Source of the DNA: Delphinus delphis | Taxonomy: Eukaryota > Chordata > Mammalia > Artiodactyla > Delphinidae | Assembly (NCBI RefSeq): GCF_949987515.2 | Contig: NC_082684.1 | Coordinates: 52,356,006 to 52,420,005 of the forward strand | Length of the DNA stretch: 64,000 nucleotides | Direction of reading: 5' to 3' | In this document: piece by piece, positions 36,617 through 48,976 of the stretch | How positions within the stretch are numbered: position 1 is the stretch's first letter | Layout of the letters: each line of letters starts with the position of its first letter | Position numbers and translations under genes: made by a program | The notes under the pieces: generated by a model | What the model was told of the DNA's origin: nothing | Databases searched by the model: none | The model's input: only the letters and a program-made list of their open reading frames with translations

Positions 36617-36951
36617 GGGACTTCCCAGGTGGTCCAGTGGTAAAGAATCTGCCTTCCAATGCAGGAGACACGGGTTGGATCCCTGGTCAGGGAATTAAGA
36701 TCCCTTGTGCCACGGGGCAACTAAGCCCATACTCCACAACTACTGAGCTCGTGTGCCTCAGTGAGAGAGCCCACGTGCTGCAAACTACAGAGTCCACACG
36801 CTCTGGAGGTCATGCACCACAACTAGAGAGAGAAAACCCACACGTCACAACTAGAGGGAAGCCTGTGCACAGCAACAAATGAGCCCACGTGCCACAAAGA
36901 AAGGTCCTGCATGCCTCAAGGAAGATCCTGCGTGTTGCAACTAAGACCCAA
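36617..36951 (+). mobile_element. Long CHR-2/Bov-tA-like tRNA-derived SINE
   Basis: Starts GGGGACTTCCCAGGTGGTCC, with B box GGTTGGATCCCTGG. It continues through the longer right region of this SINE type: ACAACTACTGAGCTCGTGTG, GAAGCCTGTGCACAGCAACA and GTTGCAACTAAGACCCAACA. At about 335 bp it is longer than the CHR copies elsewhere here. The duplication flanks are 36599-36616 and 37252-37269 (16 of 18 match), so the following microsatellite belongs to its tail. Confidence 0.88.
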
Positions 36952-36956
36952 CAAAG

Positions 36957-37043
<87 letters not shown>

Positions 37044-37251
37044 AAAAGGAGGGAAGGAGGGAGGGAGGGAGGGAGAGAGGGAGGGAAGGAGGGAGGGAGG
37101 GAGGGAAGGAGGGAGGGAGGGAGAGAAAGAAAGAGAAAGAGAGAAAGAGAGGAAGGAAGGAAGGAAGGAAGGAAGGAAGGAAGAAAGAAAGAAAGAAAGA
37201 AAGAAAGGAAAGAAAGAAAGAAAAAGAAAGAAAGAAGAAAGAAAGAAAAAG
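36952..37251 (+). repeat. Purine-only (GAAA)n/(GGGA)n/(GGAA)n microsatellite
   Basis: About 300 bases almost without a pyrimidine on the plus strand: pure GAAA units to about 37045, then GGGA/GGAA-type units to about 37190, then GAAA again. Frames of 122-128 codons in both strands here are translated repeat, not genes. It sits between the SINE body and the SINE's right-hand target duplication, so it grew from the SINE tail. Confidence 0.97.
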
Positions 37252-37269
37252 ATTTAAAAAGAAAAACAG

Positions 37270-39689
37270 AAACAGCAACAACAAAAATCTAAATTAATCA
37301 ACATAGGCAATCCTATAAATACCTAATTATGCACAAAAGGAAATAGAAAATACTGTGTTACATCTTTATCTACTAACTTGTAAGGATATTCATGAAAAAC
37401 ATGATCAGATAAAAAGTAGTATTCAGAAATAGTTGTAGTATAATTCAATTTTGTAAAAAATCCACAAACAAACCACCCAGGTAAGAATACATGGTGTGAG
37501 TATGTTTGTATGATTAAAAGAAAGACATGAAAGGACATAAACTAAGCCCTTATTGTTAGTTGAACTGTGTGTTTTATTTTTACTATAATAATATACTAAT
37601 TTTATAATTAAAAAATTAAAATATAGATAATTCAAAATTCTCTTATAAGATTCCATCTCCATGATTGGTTGAGTCACATAAATGAAATGAAAATTAATAT
37701 TGTTCTACTATTTTGTGAATGAAGTTTCAATAGTATATGCATTTTCACAAGAATGAATCTTATTTGAGCCCCCAGAGAGCAAAAACAAATTGTAAATAGT
37801 AAGAAGCAAATAGAATAAATTGCTCCAAGAGAGTTTTGATTAGATAGTGAATGAACATTCTCAGGGTAAGAGAGGTTAACAGCTTCTATTAATGCATATG
37901 AAATATATTCAGCAAATGACACAATCGGAGAAGAACAAAAATTGTTTTGCAGGAAGCCATGGTGACATGAGCAATCTTTTCTTTAACTGACTATGTATTG
38001 TATTACGTTACATCTTCACTCTTCAGTGTTACAAGTATTGATGGAAATGTTTTTTTCTGGACTAGTATTATCCTGCTGACATTTCTGAAGAAAGAAATAA
38101 GTAAAATGCTTATAACTAAAATATATCAGATCCTCTTTTCCATTATTTAGAGAAGATACTATTGTAACAAGGAAGCCCATTGTATTTTTATCTGCATTTC
38201 CTGGCATGGTATGGAAAAGATGTCAACTTCTTCACCAGTTTCCTTCTTCTCACCTCTTTATTGTAGATGTTTGAAGTTTAAAACCTTAGATATGCTGAGG
38301 AAAGAGTACATTACACTGAATACACCATCTCAACAGGACAACTAGTGTGTCCTTTGGATATAGAACCTGTCCTCACCTCTATGGCAGTCACTTAATGATT
38401 CCTACAGTATCAGAACCAGAAGGTAGAAGATAATCCCATTTTATAAGATATACTTGGGACTCTTTAAGTTTTAGAATAGCAGGCCATATGGCACTCTCTG
38501 GTTTGATTTAAAATCATGAACAAAACATATATCCTTTATTTCATTTTATTATTTTTTAATACTTTTAATTTGATGCTGGTGTATTAGGAATGTCTGCCTC
38601 AAAATTTTTGAGGTAAATATGTAATAACCAAAAAATATTTATAGCCATAATAATGATAAATAGAAGTACTACAACAGATTGTATTCGGGAATAATAAAGA
38701 TAGGCATATGTCTTACAAATTGCGGGAAAAATACATAAACACCCTGTAGCATATTGTTTTTCAGCAAATACGGGAAATAGCACAATATTAATAGAAGATG
38801 CTTATCAAGGCAGAAACCAAACTGTCATTTGTTCCAACTCAGGATACCGCCAGCTGGTACATTTTTTAGGTGGGAAATAGCTGTTCAGGTACGTCAAACA
38901 GGCTGTGAGGCAAAAGTAGATTATGAGGTTTTCTATTCATATGTTGTTATAATTTTAATTCCTTCATCCTCTTCTAGTGTTTTGGAGTCTCCTCTGCTTT
39001 AAGTGCACATTTTATGTCTATCTATCTATCTATCTGGGTTTGGAGTCTTTTCTGTATCTCTTACCTAATATGAATACATAGGTAGATGATAGACAGAAAG
39101 AAAATTTGAGATTCTTTTGCTCTCATATGTATTAGTAAATTAGCCATATATAAATAAAAAGTAGGCCCATAACAGATGCATTGAGCAAAATGAGAGCAAT
39201 TTAGACTAAGGAAGTACTTTTCTCTAAGAATAGAAGCTGCCACCAATGTATGTGCTGATTTGTGAGGTTGGGGAAGGGGCTCTTTTTTGGAGGCTATAGA
39301 TAAAAGTTTGAATTATCTCCTGTCAAATGGAGTTCCTGCCTTGACAGAAGAGATGGACCAAATAACCTCTAAACCTAACCCCTGCATCAAACTCTATGGT
39401 TGTACTTTCTATTCAAATTATCATAATTCAAAATCTATTATTATAAGCCCAATGAGCTAAACTTTATGTGAGAAATGAATACATCATGGTGTACCATACA
39501 GAGAAATGCAGTGTTAAAGCACAAAGAAATACACCTGAATCCTACTCTTAGATCCTTAATTTTTCTGCCACCAAAATTCTATGAGTGTAGGGAAGTTTCT
39601 TAAGTATTCTGAGGATTATTTTAACACACACACAACATAAATGCATATACAGATAAATAAATTCTAGGTTAGTCTAGGCAAACATCCAG
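37270..39689. other. Unassigned sequence
   Basis: About 2.4 kb, AT-rich, with no recognised family. A short TCTA repeat (TCTATCTATCTATCTATC) lies at about 39018-39036. Minus-strand frames of 60-84 codons have no supporting feature. Confidence 0.45.
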
Positions 39690-40655
39690 GATCCAATCAA
39701 AATCCATGCATGACATTTGGTTTTAATGTCTCATTTGTTTATTTTGATTTAGAAAGGTCCAAGCACAACTTTTTTTTTTTTTTACATCTAAGACAATGAT
39801 GATATTGACATTTTTAGAGTCTAACCCAGGTATCTTATAGAATGTTCCACAGTCTGGATTTGATGGATTGCTAATAATTTGCTTCAGATTAAATATTTTG
39901 GCAAGAATTCCATATAGGTAATGTCTTGTACTTCATATTACATTCTACCAGGAGACACACAATATTAGTTTTTCCCATTTTGATGATGCTAAATAGGATC
40001 CCTTGGTTTAGGTGCCATGTACCAAAAGATAAGCTTCATTTTTGGTTCTACAATTAATTAATGATCCATAAGTGATAGTTGAGACCATGTGAATATACTT
40101 GGCCTTAACAGCTTTTAATCAAGAGTCTACTGACTATCCTTACTTGTATCCTTAAGAGTATCAATTATTATACTGGTGAATGTAAAATAGTGATTTTCTA
40201 GTTCCATAATTCCCTGTGCCTTTGTTGGTATTCTTCTGAAAAAAGGGTCCCTCCAACTTTAATTCTGAGAATTGTAATGGATTCATGAATTATTTTCTTA
40301 AGTGTTAACTATCCATTACCATCATTTATTCTTTTGGATACTCTCCTTGCACAGATTTGGCCAGTGGGAGCCCTTCAAGCCAGTTCATCTAAACTTTTTA
40401 ACATGGCTCTGCCAGTTTTTAAGAATTCTTTTGATTATTCTCACAAGATATACCCAACAAGGACTCACTTTGTTTTTTCCCTATCTCAGACCTGGTATTA
40501 GTCATTTCTTCAAGGAGTCCTGGTTCCTTTTCAGTAGGGAATTGTATTTAGGAATATCTAAGCACTAGTCATGGCTGTTGCTATTGTGGTGTCTTTGCAT
40601 TTCAATTTTGAGATACTTTTGGTGAAATGAGCTAGGATTTATATATATTGATATA
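39690..40655. mobile_element. Old L1M 5'-region-like sequence
   Basis: GACATTTTTAGAGTCTAACC, ATAGAATGTTCCACAGTCTG, GGCAAGAATTCCATATAGGT, TTTGGCCAGTGGGAGCCCTT and TCAAGGAGTCCTGGTTCC follow in order a sequence I associate with 5' ends of old L1M subfamilies. T-richness suggests it lies antisense, but I could not settle orientation. Poly-T at about 39770-39783. Confidence 0.5.
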
Positions 40656-40660
40656 ATCAT

Positions 40661-40724
40661 ATTGCTACAGTATTGTATGTATATACGAAGACATTGCTAG
40701 AGTATTGTATGTATATACAAAGAC
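40661..40724. repeat. Two-copy tandem duplication, 32 bp unit
   Basis: 40661-40692 and 40693-40724 are adjacent 32-base copies with two differences (C/G in ATTGCTACAG versus ATTGCTAGAG, G/A in TACGAAG versus TACAAAG). Confidence 0.9.
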
Positions 40725-40739
40725 CTATCTAATAAAATG

Positions 40740-41040
40740 TTTCAGAAAAACTGACTATAGAGAAAATAATGAGCTTTGCTTTTCTGAGCCAATCTGAGAA
40801 TCTGTTTCTTTAATATGTGAATAAAACCCATTCACATTAATGGATAGGACTGAAATAGTTGCTTGAAACTCTAACATATTATTCTATATTATTCTGATTC
40901 TTTCTCTGTGTGTTCTTTTTTGTTTTGTTTTGTTTTTTGAAAGTGTTTCTAGTTTTATCCTGGTTGTTACCTTTACATTTTTATAATGCTCTCAGTTTAC
41001 CCCTTCCTTATTTTGGCTTCTACAAATTGGATTGCCATAT
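40740..41040 (-). mobile_element. Possible old antisense L1 ORF2 fragment
   Basis: CCAATCTGAGAATCTGTTTC, then CCCATTCACATTAATGGATA, resembles the reversed endonuclease-to-RT region of L1 ORF2. Highly diverged. A TTTTG repeat (TTTTGTTTTGTTTTG) lies at about 40917-40937. Confidence 0.45.
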
Positions 41041-41329
41041 TTAAATGGTATCCTTTGGCTCCCACCTATTACCTAGTTATGTTGTTTTATTTTTTTCAGA
41101 ATATATAGTATTTACATAGTATTTTTCTGCCCTTGTTCCCATCTTAGTGTTAGCCTTGAATTTCCAATTGAATGTATTTAATTCTCACTAGGAATCCCTT
41201 TGCTGAAGTTTCCCCAGTCTTGTCTTGGTTGGATAAAACTCATCCTACAAAATATTCTTCAGGAAGCCTTCAAGAATACAGTATTCTTTGAGTTCTTGTA
41301 CATTATTTTTTTTCCTTAGTCTCAGGTAA

Positions 41330-41825
41330 AAGCCCAGCCTCACATACATCCATGTACTTTTAATTTTAGCCATATGTACAATGGACAGGTGCACACAAGC
41401 TCAGAGTCACCTTGCACTGAGAATTTGCTCCCAAATTGCAAACAATGTATGTATTTTCATCTTCTCCCCCAGAATTTCCTTGATGTTGCAGTCAGCATAC
41501 AAGTACAACCAAATGGCAAAAGAAATAATACCATCTCCAGCTAAAGCTCTACCAAAGGACAATGGAAGCAGTGGATATATTTTCCACCCTCCCCTCCTCA
41601 GAATACCTCTGGGAGGTATTCTGCACACCCCTCAGCAAATGTGGTGAATTACGTGCCCACTGCTCATAGAAGTACTTCCCTATTGCACACTTAGTCTTTA
41701 ACTACTTCCCTAGTTATTCTCCCAACTCCCTCCCTCCAACTTTATGGAGTCACTTCCCAAATAATTAAAACTGCACTTAAGTGCTTATCTCAGGTTCTGT
41801 TTTCAGGAAAACTCAAGCTAAGAAA
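41330..41825 (+). mobile_element. ERVL-type LTR, probable
   Basis: The right end reads TTCCCAAATAATTAAAACTG, then CACTTAAGTGCTTATCTCAG, GTTCTGTTTTCAGGAAAACT, CAAGCTAAGA, the layout of ERVL-class LTR ends. It is followed by TTGGTACAAGAAA, which resembles an ERVL primer-binding region. The left boundary is approximate. Plus and minus frames of 73-88 codons are incidental. Confidence 0.5.
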
Positions 41826-43430
41826 GTTGGTACAAGAAATTATTCTAAAAAGCACACTCTATGATGGGGTTCTAGAAAAGAATCACTCATCAGTCATGTG
41901 ACAATAAATACTGCCTTGTTTGTAGTGATAATCCCTAGTGTGTTATTAAAGGGATCTAAAGCCTCAAGGTGGTGAAGTTGTTAAACTGCTTTTTTATTCG
42001 AGACCAAAGAATTAACCTACTGTATTCATTAAGAGGTCTCAGAGGACATTCCTTTTATCAAATCAATAGTGAAGGAATTAATGTGACAGCATATTTGAGA
42101 AGCACTGTGGTGGCTGCCACCTATAACTCAAAATTGACAGAAAGAGATGATACCTTGGAACTGATCTCATTAGTTTAATGTGAGTCATAGAACTCTGGAT
42201 AAGAAAAGTGAAAGCACTTAAACTACTCATGTGTCTGAGGCAAGGTGGATATAATTGACATCATGAGTAGTAAAGTTGAAATAGAAACCAAGGATCCATT
42301 AATAAACATGGTACACAATGAGTGGATAGTCAACAAGGGTAACTTTAATTGTTTTTCCCGGAAAAAAAAACTAGTGAATGGAAGTTCCATCTAGTTTCTA
42401 ACTCTTGGTAAGTACTGAGTCAGAGGATATGAACTGAAAAGGAAGTTGATTTCCCTTGAAAAAGAGCCCTGTAATATCACCACAAGTAAGTATTCTCAAT
42501 CCTTCTCCAAACATACTTGCTGACATTTATCAGACTAGCTGTATATACTGGGGAAGGGAGATCTAGATTATATCTAGATTATTATTATATATATATATAT
42601 AATCTAGATTATATAAAACACTATGGTGACCACCAAGTTAGACTGGCACATATGAAGTACAGTTGATAAATGTACTGTTGCCAAATTTGTCTGACAGAGA
42701 GTCCAATGAATCTGTAGCTTCAATTTGTTGTTATTTACCTAAGTTCTGAGTATGGAATTAGTATAGATATACCTTTCAGCTAACAGAACCCTCACTTTGG
42801 TTCCTGGACCTATAGAAAAAAAACATTAGTAACAGTCAAATGGAAATGCCTTAAACTGGTCTCTCCCCAGCCAAAAGAAGCTATACTATATCAGGGTGGC
42901 ATTGTAGAGAGTAGAACTATTTTCAGTAGTTTGGATACAGAATGGTGGTTCCCAGAATATCCCTGTTCATTTTACCTGCATAACCTCTGTAAAAATAGAT
43001 GGATCATAATAGACTAAAAGGGACTATGATGTTAATTAATTAAATGGCAGCCCCAATAGTGGCTATTGCACTGGTTATAGTTTCTTTATTGAAATAGATA
43101 AACACAACCTCTGGCTCTTTTAATAAGGCTATTGATTGGAGAAATTACCCCCACCTGACCGAAGTAAGAGACATCCATCCAATAGCCCAGAGAACTTTTT
43201 AAGTGGTTTGAATGAAGAGTGGGGGCTCATCTACTTGCGACATTAGTGGAAGCAAAAAAGAAAGTTTTTATATCTGATGTATTTTGGCTAGACGAACCCA
43301 ATTTTGGACATCCCACCAAGATGGAAGAATTTTGGAACACGCATATTTTCACAGCATCTATCTGTTTCATTGCCAAGATTCAATAAATAGTTTGAATTCT
43401 AAATGAATAAATTAAAAATAAATAACATCA
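41826..43430 (+). mobile_element. Possible ERV internal remnant
   Basis: Placed here because it follows an LTR end with a primer-binding-like sequence. GGGGTTCTAGAAAAGAATCA near 41861 fits the start of ERVL internal sequence. All frames are short. No gag, pol or env motif is readable, so only the position supports this. Confidence 0.33.
42560..42612. repeat. AT-rich inverted repeat
   Basis: The arm ATCTAGATTAT (42572-42582) is mirrored by ATAATCTAGAT (42599-42609) around a 16-base TA spacer. A third TCTAGA lies at 42562. A cruciform or hairpin is possible but unproven. Confidence 0.7.
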
Positions 43431-45155
43431 AAAATATAAATTAGTTATGAAAAGAAATGTGGCATCATAAATACTTGAAGAAAAACAAAACTAACCAATT
43501 ACCGTTGTTGAATAAGAAGCAGCCTGCTTTTCAGCATCTATTAAAATGTCATACTATAATGAAAGCTAGTAGAGCCCAAAGGAAGGTGTAACATACAGTA
43601 TAAATTAAGAAATTTGTCTCCGTGTTGAACATAGAGCCTTCTGTTCAATCAACAATCATCATTCATTAAAGAGTAAACTACATCACACTGCATGGGAAAG
43701 GCAGTGTTATTCATGAAGGATTCCCAAACCATGTGAACTGTCATTTTACATATAACCTCATTAGTAAGGAAATCCAATTATATTATTCGCTTGACCAAAT
43801 TAGGCCAGACGCTTGGAGAATAAGATTGGTACATATATCCAGAATCATAAGATAATCTTCTGAGCCCCAAACAAAAAATAATAACTGTTTTCCAAAGAGT
43901 AACATCTGGGGTGTCTCATAGCAAAATCCCCATAACAGTGAAAATGGGTACAATGTCCAATTTTCATCTGTTGTATGTGCTAATTCTGAAAATACACGTG
44001 GCCTAATTTGCTATTCCAAATAAAAGTACTAGAGCATCTGTTCAGGTAAATCCATATTCAGGGAAGTTAACTGTGTTCCTTGGAGCCAGATTTTATGTTC
44101 TTTAAATAAATATGATTTCTACTTTAGAGAGTCTTTTATCAACAGTATTGGAAGATTTTGCTTTGCTAAGAAATTTTTCCTAAGGATTATGTCCTATGAA
44201 TCTTTCAATACTGACAACATAAGGAAGGTCTGTTCACAGTGATATTCTGATTATAAATAGTGTGACTTTATATTATATTAGTGTGACTTTTATTATAAAT
44301 TGTGTGACTTCACATTTTTCCATGTGAATAAAGACAATATGGGTGACTTCAACTCTCTTCCTTACTTCCTAGTTGCTTGTTCTTTTTGTTCTTTCCCTAG
44401 GCTTTAATAATTCTCAGGTCCCTCCTTTCATTATAACCATACTTACTCTTGATCCCTCTTTCTCAACAGACATCAGAAACTAAATCTCAAGACTAATAAA
44501 ACATAGTGAAGCCAGTCAATTAATAGTTAAGCATTTTTACATTTGCTTATTTTTGTCATCATAGATTATATCATAGGACAATAGCTCAACCTCTCAATTA
44601 CTGGACCTCTTAACTCCCAATGACCTTGTCTCTACCCCATCTTAATTACCATTCACTAGATCATGTCACTGCTGTATCACTTCAATCTCCTAGCTGCTTC
44701 CTAGGATTCTTCAAAAATAGTTTTTATTATAGCTCATCTCATAGTCTACAATTTTGTCAGACAAAGCTCCCAAATACTCTTCATATTTGGAAAGATTTTA
44801 AACTCAGTTTTTTGTGAAATACAGGAACAAAAAGTACAAATAAATACAATTAGTGACCATTTATTAGAGACTTCATTTAAGCCAAGCTTTGCATGTTGAA
44901 TGCAGAAAAATAAAACTATAGTACAGTGTCTTCATACAGTAATTTTTATTTATTATTATTATCTTTAGCCTTATGATATGCAGTCACAACACTGTTTTCT
45001 AAAGTTACTTAGGTCACTGCCTACTTTCTTCCACATTCACTTCAATGTTGTTATGTGATTCATCGGTAATACAGTTAGATACATATGTCACAGTCTACAT
45101 TTGATCTTTTGCCTTATGACCTGGCATATTTTTATTGTTTTTGTTGTTATTTGAA
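43431..45155. other. Unassigned sequence
   Basis: No gene or clear repeat. 44240-44315 has three TGTGACTT-containing partial repeats (AGTGTGACTTTATATTATAT). 44590-44720 has a faint L2-like look (CATTCACTAGATCATGTCAC), too weak to call. Confidence 0.4.
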
Positions 45156-45159
45156 TGTG

Positions 45160-46890
45160 TTAAAAATTATTCTGTGACATGCAGTTCGATGGGTTTTGAC
45201 AAATGAATGGAATCCTGTATCACCACCTAAGTAACTTTGAAAACAGTTCCATCATAAAGCCTGCCTTTATGAACAATTCTATCCCCCACTCCTAACCTTT
45301 TTTCAGTATTTTAAAGGTATTTCATCACTATTTCCTTGCTCTATTATTTGCCATGAGAAATATTCACTGATCTGCACCTTAGTTCCTCTGTATACATCTT
45401 TTTATTTTTCCTGGCTGCTTTAAGATTTTCTTTTCATCACTGGTTTTGAGCAATTTGATTGTGACATACCTTGGTATAGTTTTCTTCATTTTTCTTGTGC
45501 TTTGGGTTTATTGAGGTTCTTGGATATTTGGGTCTATCATTTCCATCATGTTTGGAAATGTACCGGCCATCATTTCAATTTTTTTTTCTGTCTAATCCCT
45601 CCCCACTGAAAGTCTACAGTTACATATACGGCAGTGTGCTTGAAGTTGACCTACAAATTACTGATGCTCTTTTCATTTCTTTAAAGTTTTTTCTCTCTAA
45701 TTTTATTTTGCATAGTTTCTATTGTTATATCCTTACAGTCCTTAATATCTTTATCTGTAATATCTGATATGACATCTATACTATTCAGAATTTTTTACCT
45801 CAGATATTATGGTTTTTACATTTCAAAGTCTGATTTTTTTATTTTTTAATTTACTTTTTTATATTAAAATGTTTTTTAAAAATTTTTATTGGAGTCTATT
45901 TGAGGAAGCTTGATTTTGATCTTTTTAAAATATCTTCTATGTCTCTACTTTTTATTATAATTTTGACAATTGTTTTAATGACTTCTTTGATAATTCAGAC
46001 ATCTGTGTCAGTTCTGGGTCTTGATTGACTTTTCTCCTAATTTTGGGTCTCTTTTCCTGGCTCTTTGTATGCCCAGTAATCTTTGATAGATTCCTGACAT
46101 TGTGAATTTGACTTTATTCTATAACGGATAATTTTTTTATTCCTAAAATTCATCTTGAACTTTGTTCTAAAGTGCAATTAAGTTATTTGGAAATGGCTTG
46201 TTCTTTTGGACCTTGTTTTTATGATTTGTTATGTAGATCTAGAGCAGTGCTCAGTCTAAGGTTTGTTATTCCCTACTTCTGAATCAAGACCTTCCTGGAT
46301 ACTCTGTTCAATGTTCCATGAATTCATCAATTTTTCCAGTTTATTTGGTAGGAAAAGACACTGTTCACAGTGTCTTGCTAGAACATCAGGTACTATTCTC
46401 CTTTTATTATTATTATTATTACATGGTTATTTCCCTGACCTCAGGTAATTTCCTCACATGCATATGCTGAACAGTAATTTGCTGGACAATTTAGATGGAC
46501 ATTCTGCAAGTCTCCTGTAGTCTCTCTCTATGGTGTTCTCTCCTATGACTCTATCCTGTGAACACTGGGTTTCTTGGTCTCTCCAGACCCTCAGCTCTGT
46601 CCCCTCAACTTAGAGAATATGCTAGGGCTCTACTTCAGTTTCCACTCCCTGCACTGTGGCTTGGAAACTCTTTCAAAGCAGTAAGCTGGGCAGTAGTAGG
46701 GCTAGCCTTATTTGTTTCCCATCTCCCTTTTCTTCATTGCTTGGTGTCCACTGTTTTGAAAACCACTGTTTCATTTTTTTTCTGTTTTATTGTTCTTGCT
46801 GTTGTCGTTGTTTCAGGCAGAGTAAACCCAGTCCCTGTTACTCCATCTCAGTCAAAAGAAGAATTTTCTGGTCATGACTTGAGATAGAAA
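45160..46890 (-). mobile_element. Old antisense L1/HAL1-like fragments
   Basis: 45160-45310 resembles a reversed L1 3' UTR (GATGGGTTTTGACAAATGAA, GAAAACAGTTCCATCATAAA). From about 45330 the text matches the reversed 5'/ORF1 region of old L1M or HAL1: TTGAGCAATTTGATTGTGAC, TGTGCTTTGGGTTTATTGAG, GATATCTGATATGACAT-type text, CAGACATCTGTGTCAGTTCT, and AACCCAGTCCCTGTTACTCC. At least two insertions are probably joined here. Confidence 0.65.
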
Positions 46891-48089
46891 ACACGAGAAG
46901 GAATCCATTTTTGGCCATGGGCAGAGTATTCTCAAATTCAATTTACTATCTTAGTATTTGGGTCATTCAACATCCCCTGAGGTAAAATTCTAAGCTGTCT
47001 CTTATTTTTTCTTGCATAATACATACAGGAGGCTGTGGTTGTTGCCAGAGATTGGCCTCTTGAAGGAAGGAAGTTCTTATGAGGCATTAACCATATATCC
47101 CCAGTTCATCATAGGCTTGATGGCTAAGCTCTAAAGGATTAAGAATGGAAAAGTCAGGGGATTTTATTTCTAACATCATATATTCTTTTTTTTTTTTTTT
47201 TTTTTTTTTATGTGGAGGGCTCTCCAACAGGATAGCACTACTTGTCATTCTTTCCAGCTCTGTCTCCTCCTCAAGACACAAGGGATCATTATTTGATTGA
47301 TGAGTTTAGGTGCCAGAACTCAAACCTCTTTTCTCCTATTCTTTTCCTATTAGCTTATCTTTGGAGCATACTCATATGCTTGGATTCTCTGTGATGTAAG
47401 CTTTACAAAGACATCTCTGCACTTTATTTTTCCTGAGTTTTCACTACATGATGTGTTATGCAAATCTGTGGAGCAAATCTTCTTAAAGGAAAACCAACCA
47501 ACCAACCAAATTCTCTACCTGTATATTGTTTTATTCCATTGATCTTTTTCCTCAACACACTTTAAAAATTTGTATAAATAGAGATCAATGCTCTGGGCAG
47601 AAAATTCTGTAAACAAGATAATTGGGTGAAAAAAATAGGGGAAGGAGAACCTAACTCAGTCCTTTGCTACCCCTTGGCCTCTCTAATATCTATTGCTAGA
47701 GCATTTCAAATTCTTCTGAGCCTCTGGAGCATAGAGGCTAGAGGCAGTCCAAATAGAGACGTAACCAAATTTTAGTTAGAGACACACTTATAAAATTAGT
47801 TTTAAAGCCTGTTCTGAGATTTTTGTCTTATTTCAGAGAGCCTGGGGACAACCAGTGAGTACAGTCATTTTTTACAACAGGCGATGAGGAATTCCTACAT
47901 CCATTCATGGCTAACAAAAGAGCGTTCCAAAATTTGAGATAAAGAGTACAGATGCTGACAATGTTTGGAAATCCAAACAGGGATGGATGGTGATGAGTGG
48001 GCAGTTTCCAAGATGCTACACTCATATTAAGCAGTAAAAAATTTAGCTTCTGGCAAGAGTAAGGAAGGGCACTGTAACAGTGGTGTTCA
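46891..48089. other. Unassigned sequence with a T24 run
   Basis: No gene or clear repeat. A 24-base poly-T lies at 47186-47209, without a recognisable SINE or LINE body next to it. A 122-codon minus-strand frame at 47828-48196 has no recognised homology. Confidence 0.4.
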
Positions 48090-48475
48090 TCAAACCTCCC
48101 ATTTCCTCCCTTACCTACCCCAGCCTCCCTGGCAGTTAGATTGAGGTCATGTGGCTGGTTCTGGCCAATGACACATGAGTAGCAATGATTTGACACTTCC
48201 TGGTTAAGGCACTGAAAGACCTGTCTCTGATTCCCTAGGTTTATCTTTCCACACCTACATGATGGAGAAAGCTACTTATTCCATAATCACCCATCTACAG
48301 GGTAGTGGTGCTAATTCACTGAGGATCTGAGTACTCTGTAGACCGAAGCACCACATGACCCATGTGGAACTCATGGTGTATAGCTGAGCAAACTTTCATA
48401 GCACTGAGCCACTGATATTTTGGATTTGTTTATTTTCACAGCATAAATTAGGCTATACTGACTAATACAGGCCTC
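48090..48475 (+). mobile_element. Old LTR- or MER-like fragment
   Basis: GGTCATGTGGCTGGTTCTGG, then CAATGACACATGAGTAGCAA, and the end AGCCACTGATATTTTGGATT followed by AGGCTATACTGACTAATACA match a common old mammalian interspersed repeat (a 'gccactgagattttgggg...cctgactaatacag' end). I cannot name the family with certainty. Confidence 0.45.
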
Positions 48476-48754
48476 AAACCTAGAGAGTCAGAGGGTATAA
48501 AACAGATAACTAGCAAGAAGTACACTTTAGAAAAAAAAAAGGATAAAGCTAACAAAACTTGTATATAAGATCAGGATTGAACTTAATATTTTATCCCAGA
48601 ATTGTAGATGCAAGCTTTGTATATATTTCTTGTCTATATTCAATATCATTTTAATCAAAATATTAAATTAAGGTTCAAAGGACCCCAAACTGTGAGGGTA
48701 GGAACATTATATAAATTTAGTTCTAAGTAAAGTCTGGTTAAGAATAGTGTGCTA

Positions 48755-48961
48755 GGGCTTCCCTGGTGGTGCAGTGGTTGAGAGTCCGCCTGTCAATGCA
48801 GGGGACGCGGGTTCGTGCCCCGGTCTGGGAAGATCCCACATGCTGCAGAGGGGCTGGGCCCATGAGCCATGGCCGCTGAGCCTGTGCGTCTGGAGCCTGT
48901 GCTCCGCAACGGGAGAGGCCACAACAGTAAGAGGCCCACGTATCAAAAAAGGAATAAAAAA
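48755..48961 (+). mobile_element. CHR-type tRNA-derived SINE
   Basis: Opens GGGCTTCCCTGGTGGTGCAG, B box GGTTCGTGCCCCGG, ends CACAACAGTAAGAGGCCCAC with a mixed A-rich tail. Flanks AAGAATAGTGTGCTA (48740-48754) and AAGAATACTGTGCTA (48962-48976) are a 15 bp duplication with one mismatch. Confidence 0.93.
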
Positions 48962-48976
48962 AAGAATACTGTGCTA

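Noticed and set aside
36889..37297. Open frames of 122-128 codons on both strands
   Set aside because: They are translations of the purine microsatellite and consist of Lys/Glu/Arg/Gly or Ser/Phe/Leu repeats.
39018..39036. TCTA microsatellite
   Set aside because: Only about four and a half units, too short to list as a locus of note. Mentioned within the unassigned interval.
47828..48196. 122-codon minus-strand frame
   Set aside because: No recognised domain, no coding-like context, and it overlaps an old repeat-like region. Length is possible by chance in 64 kb.
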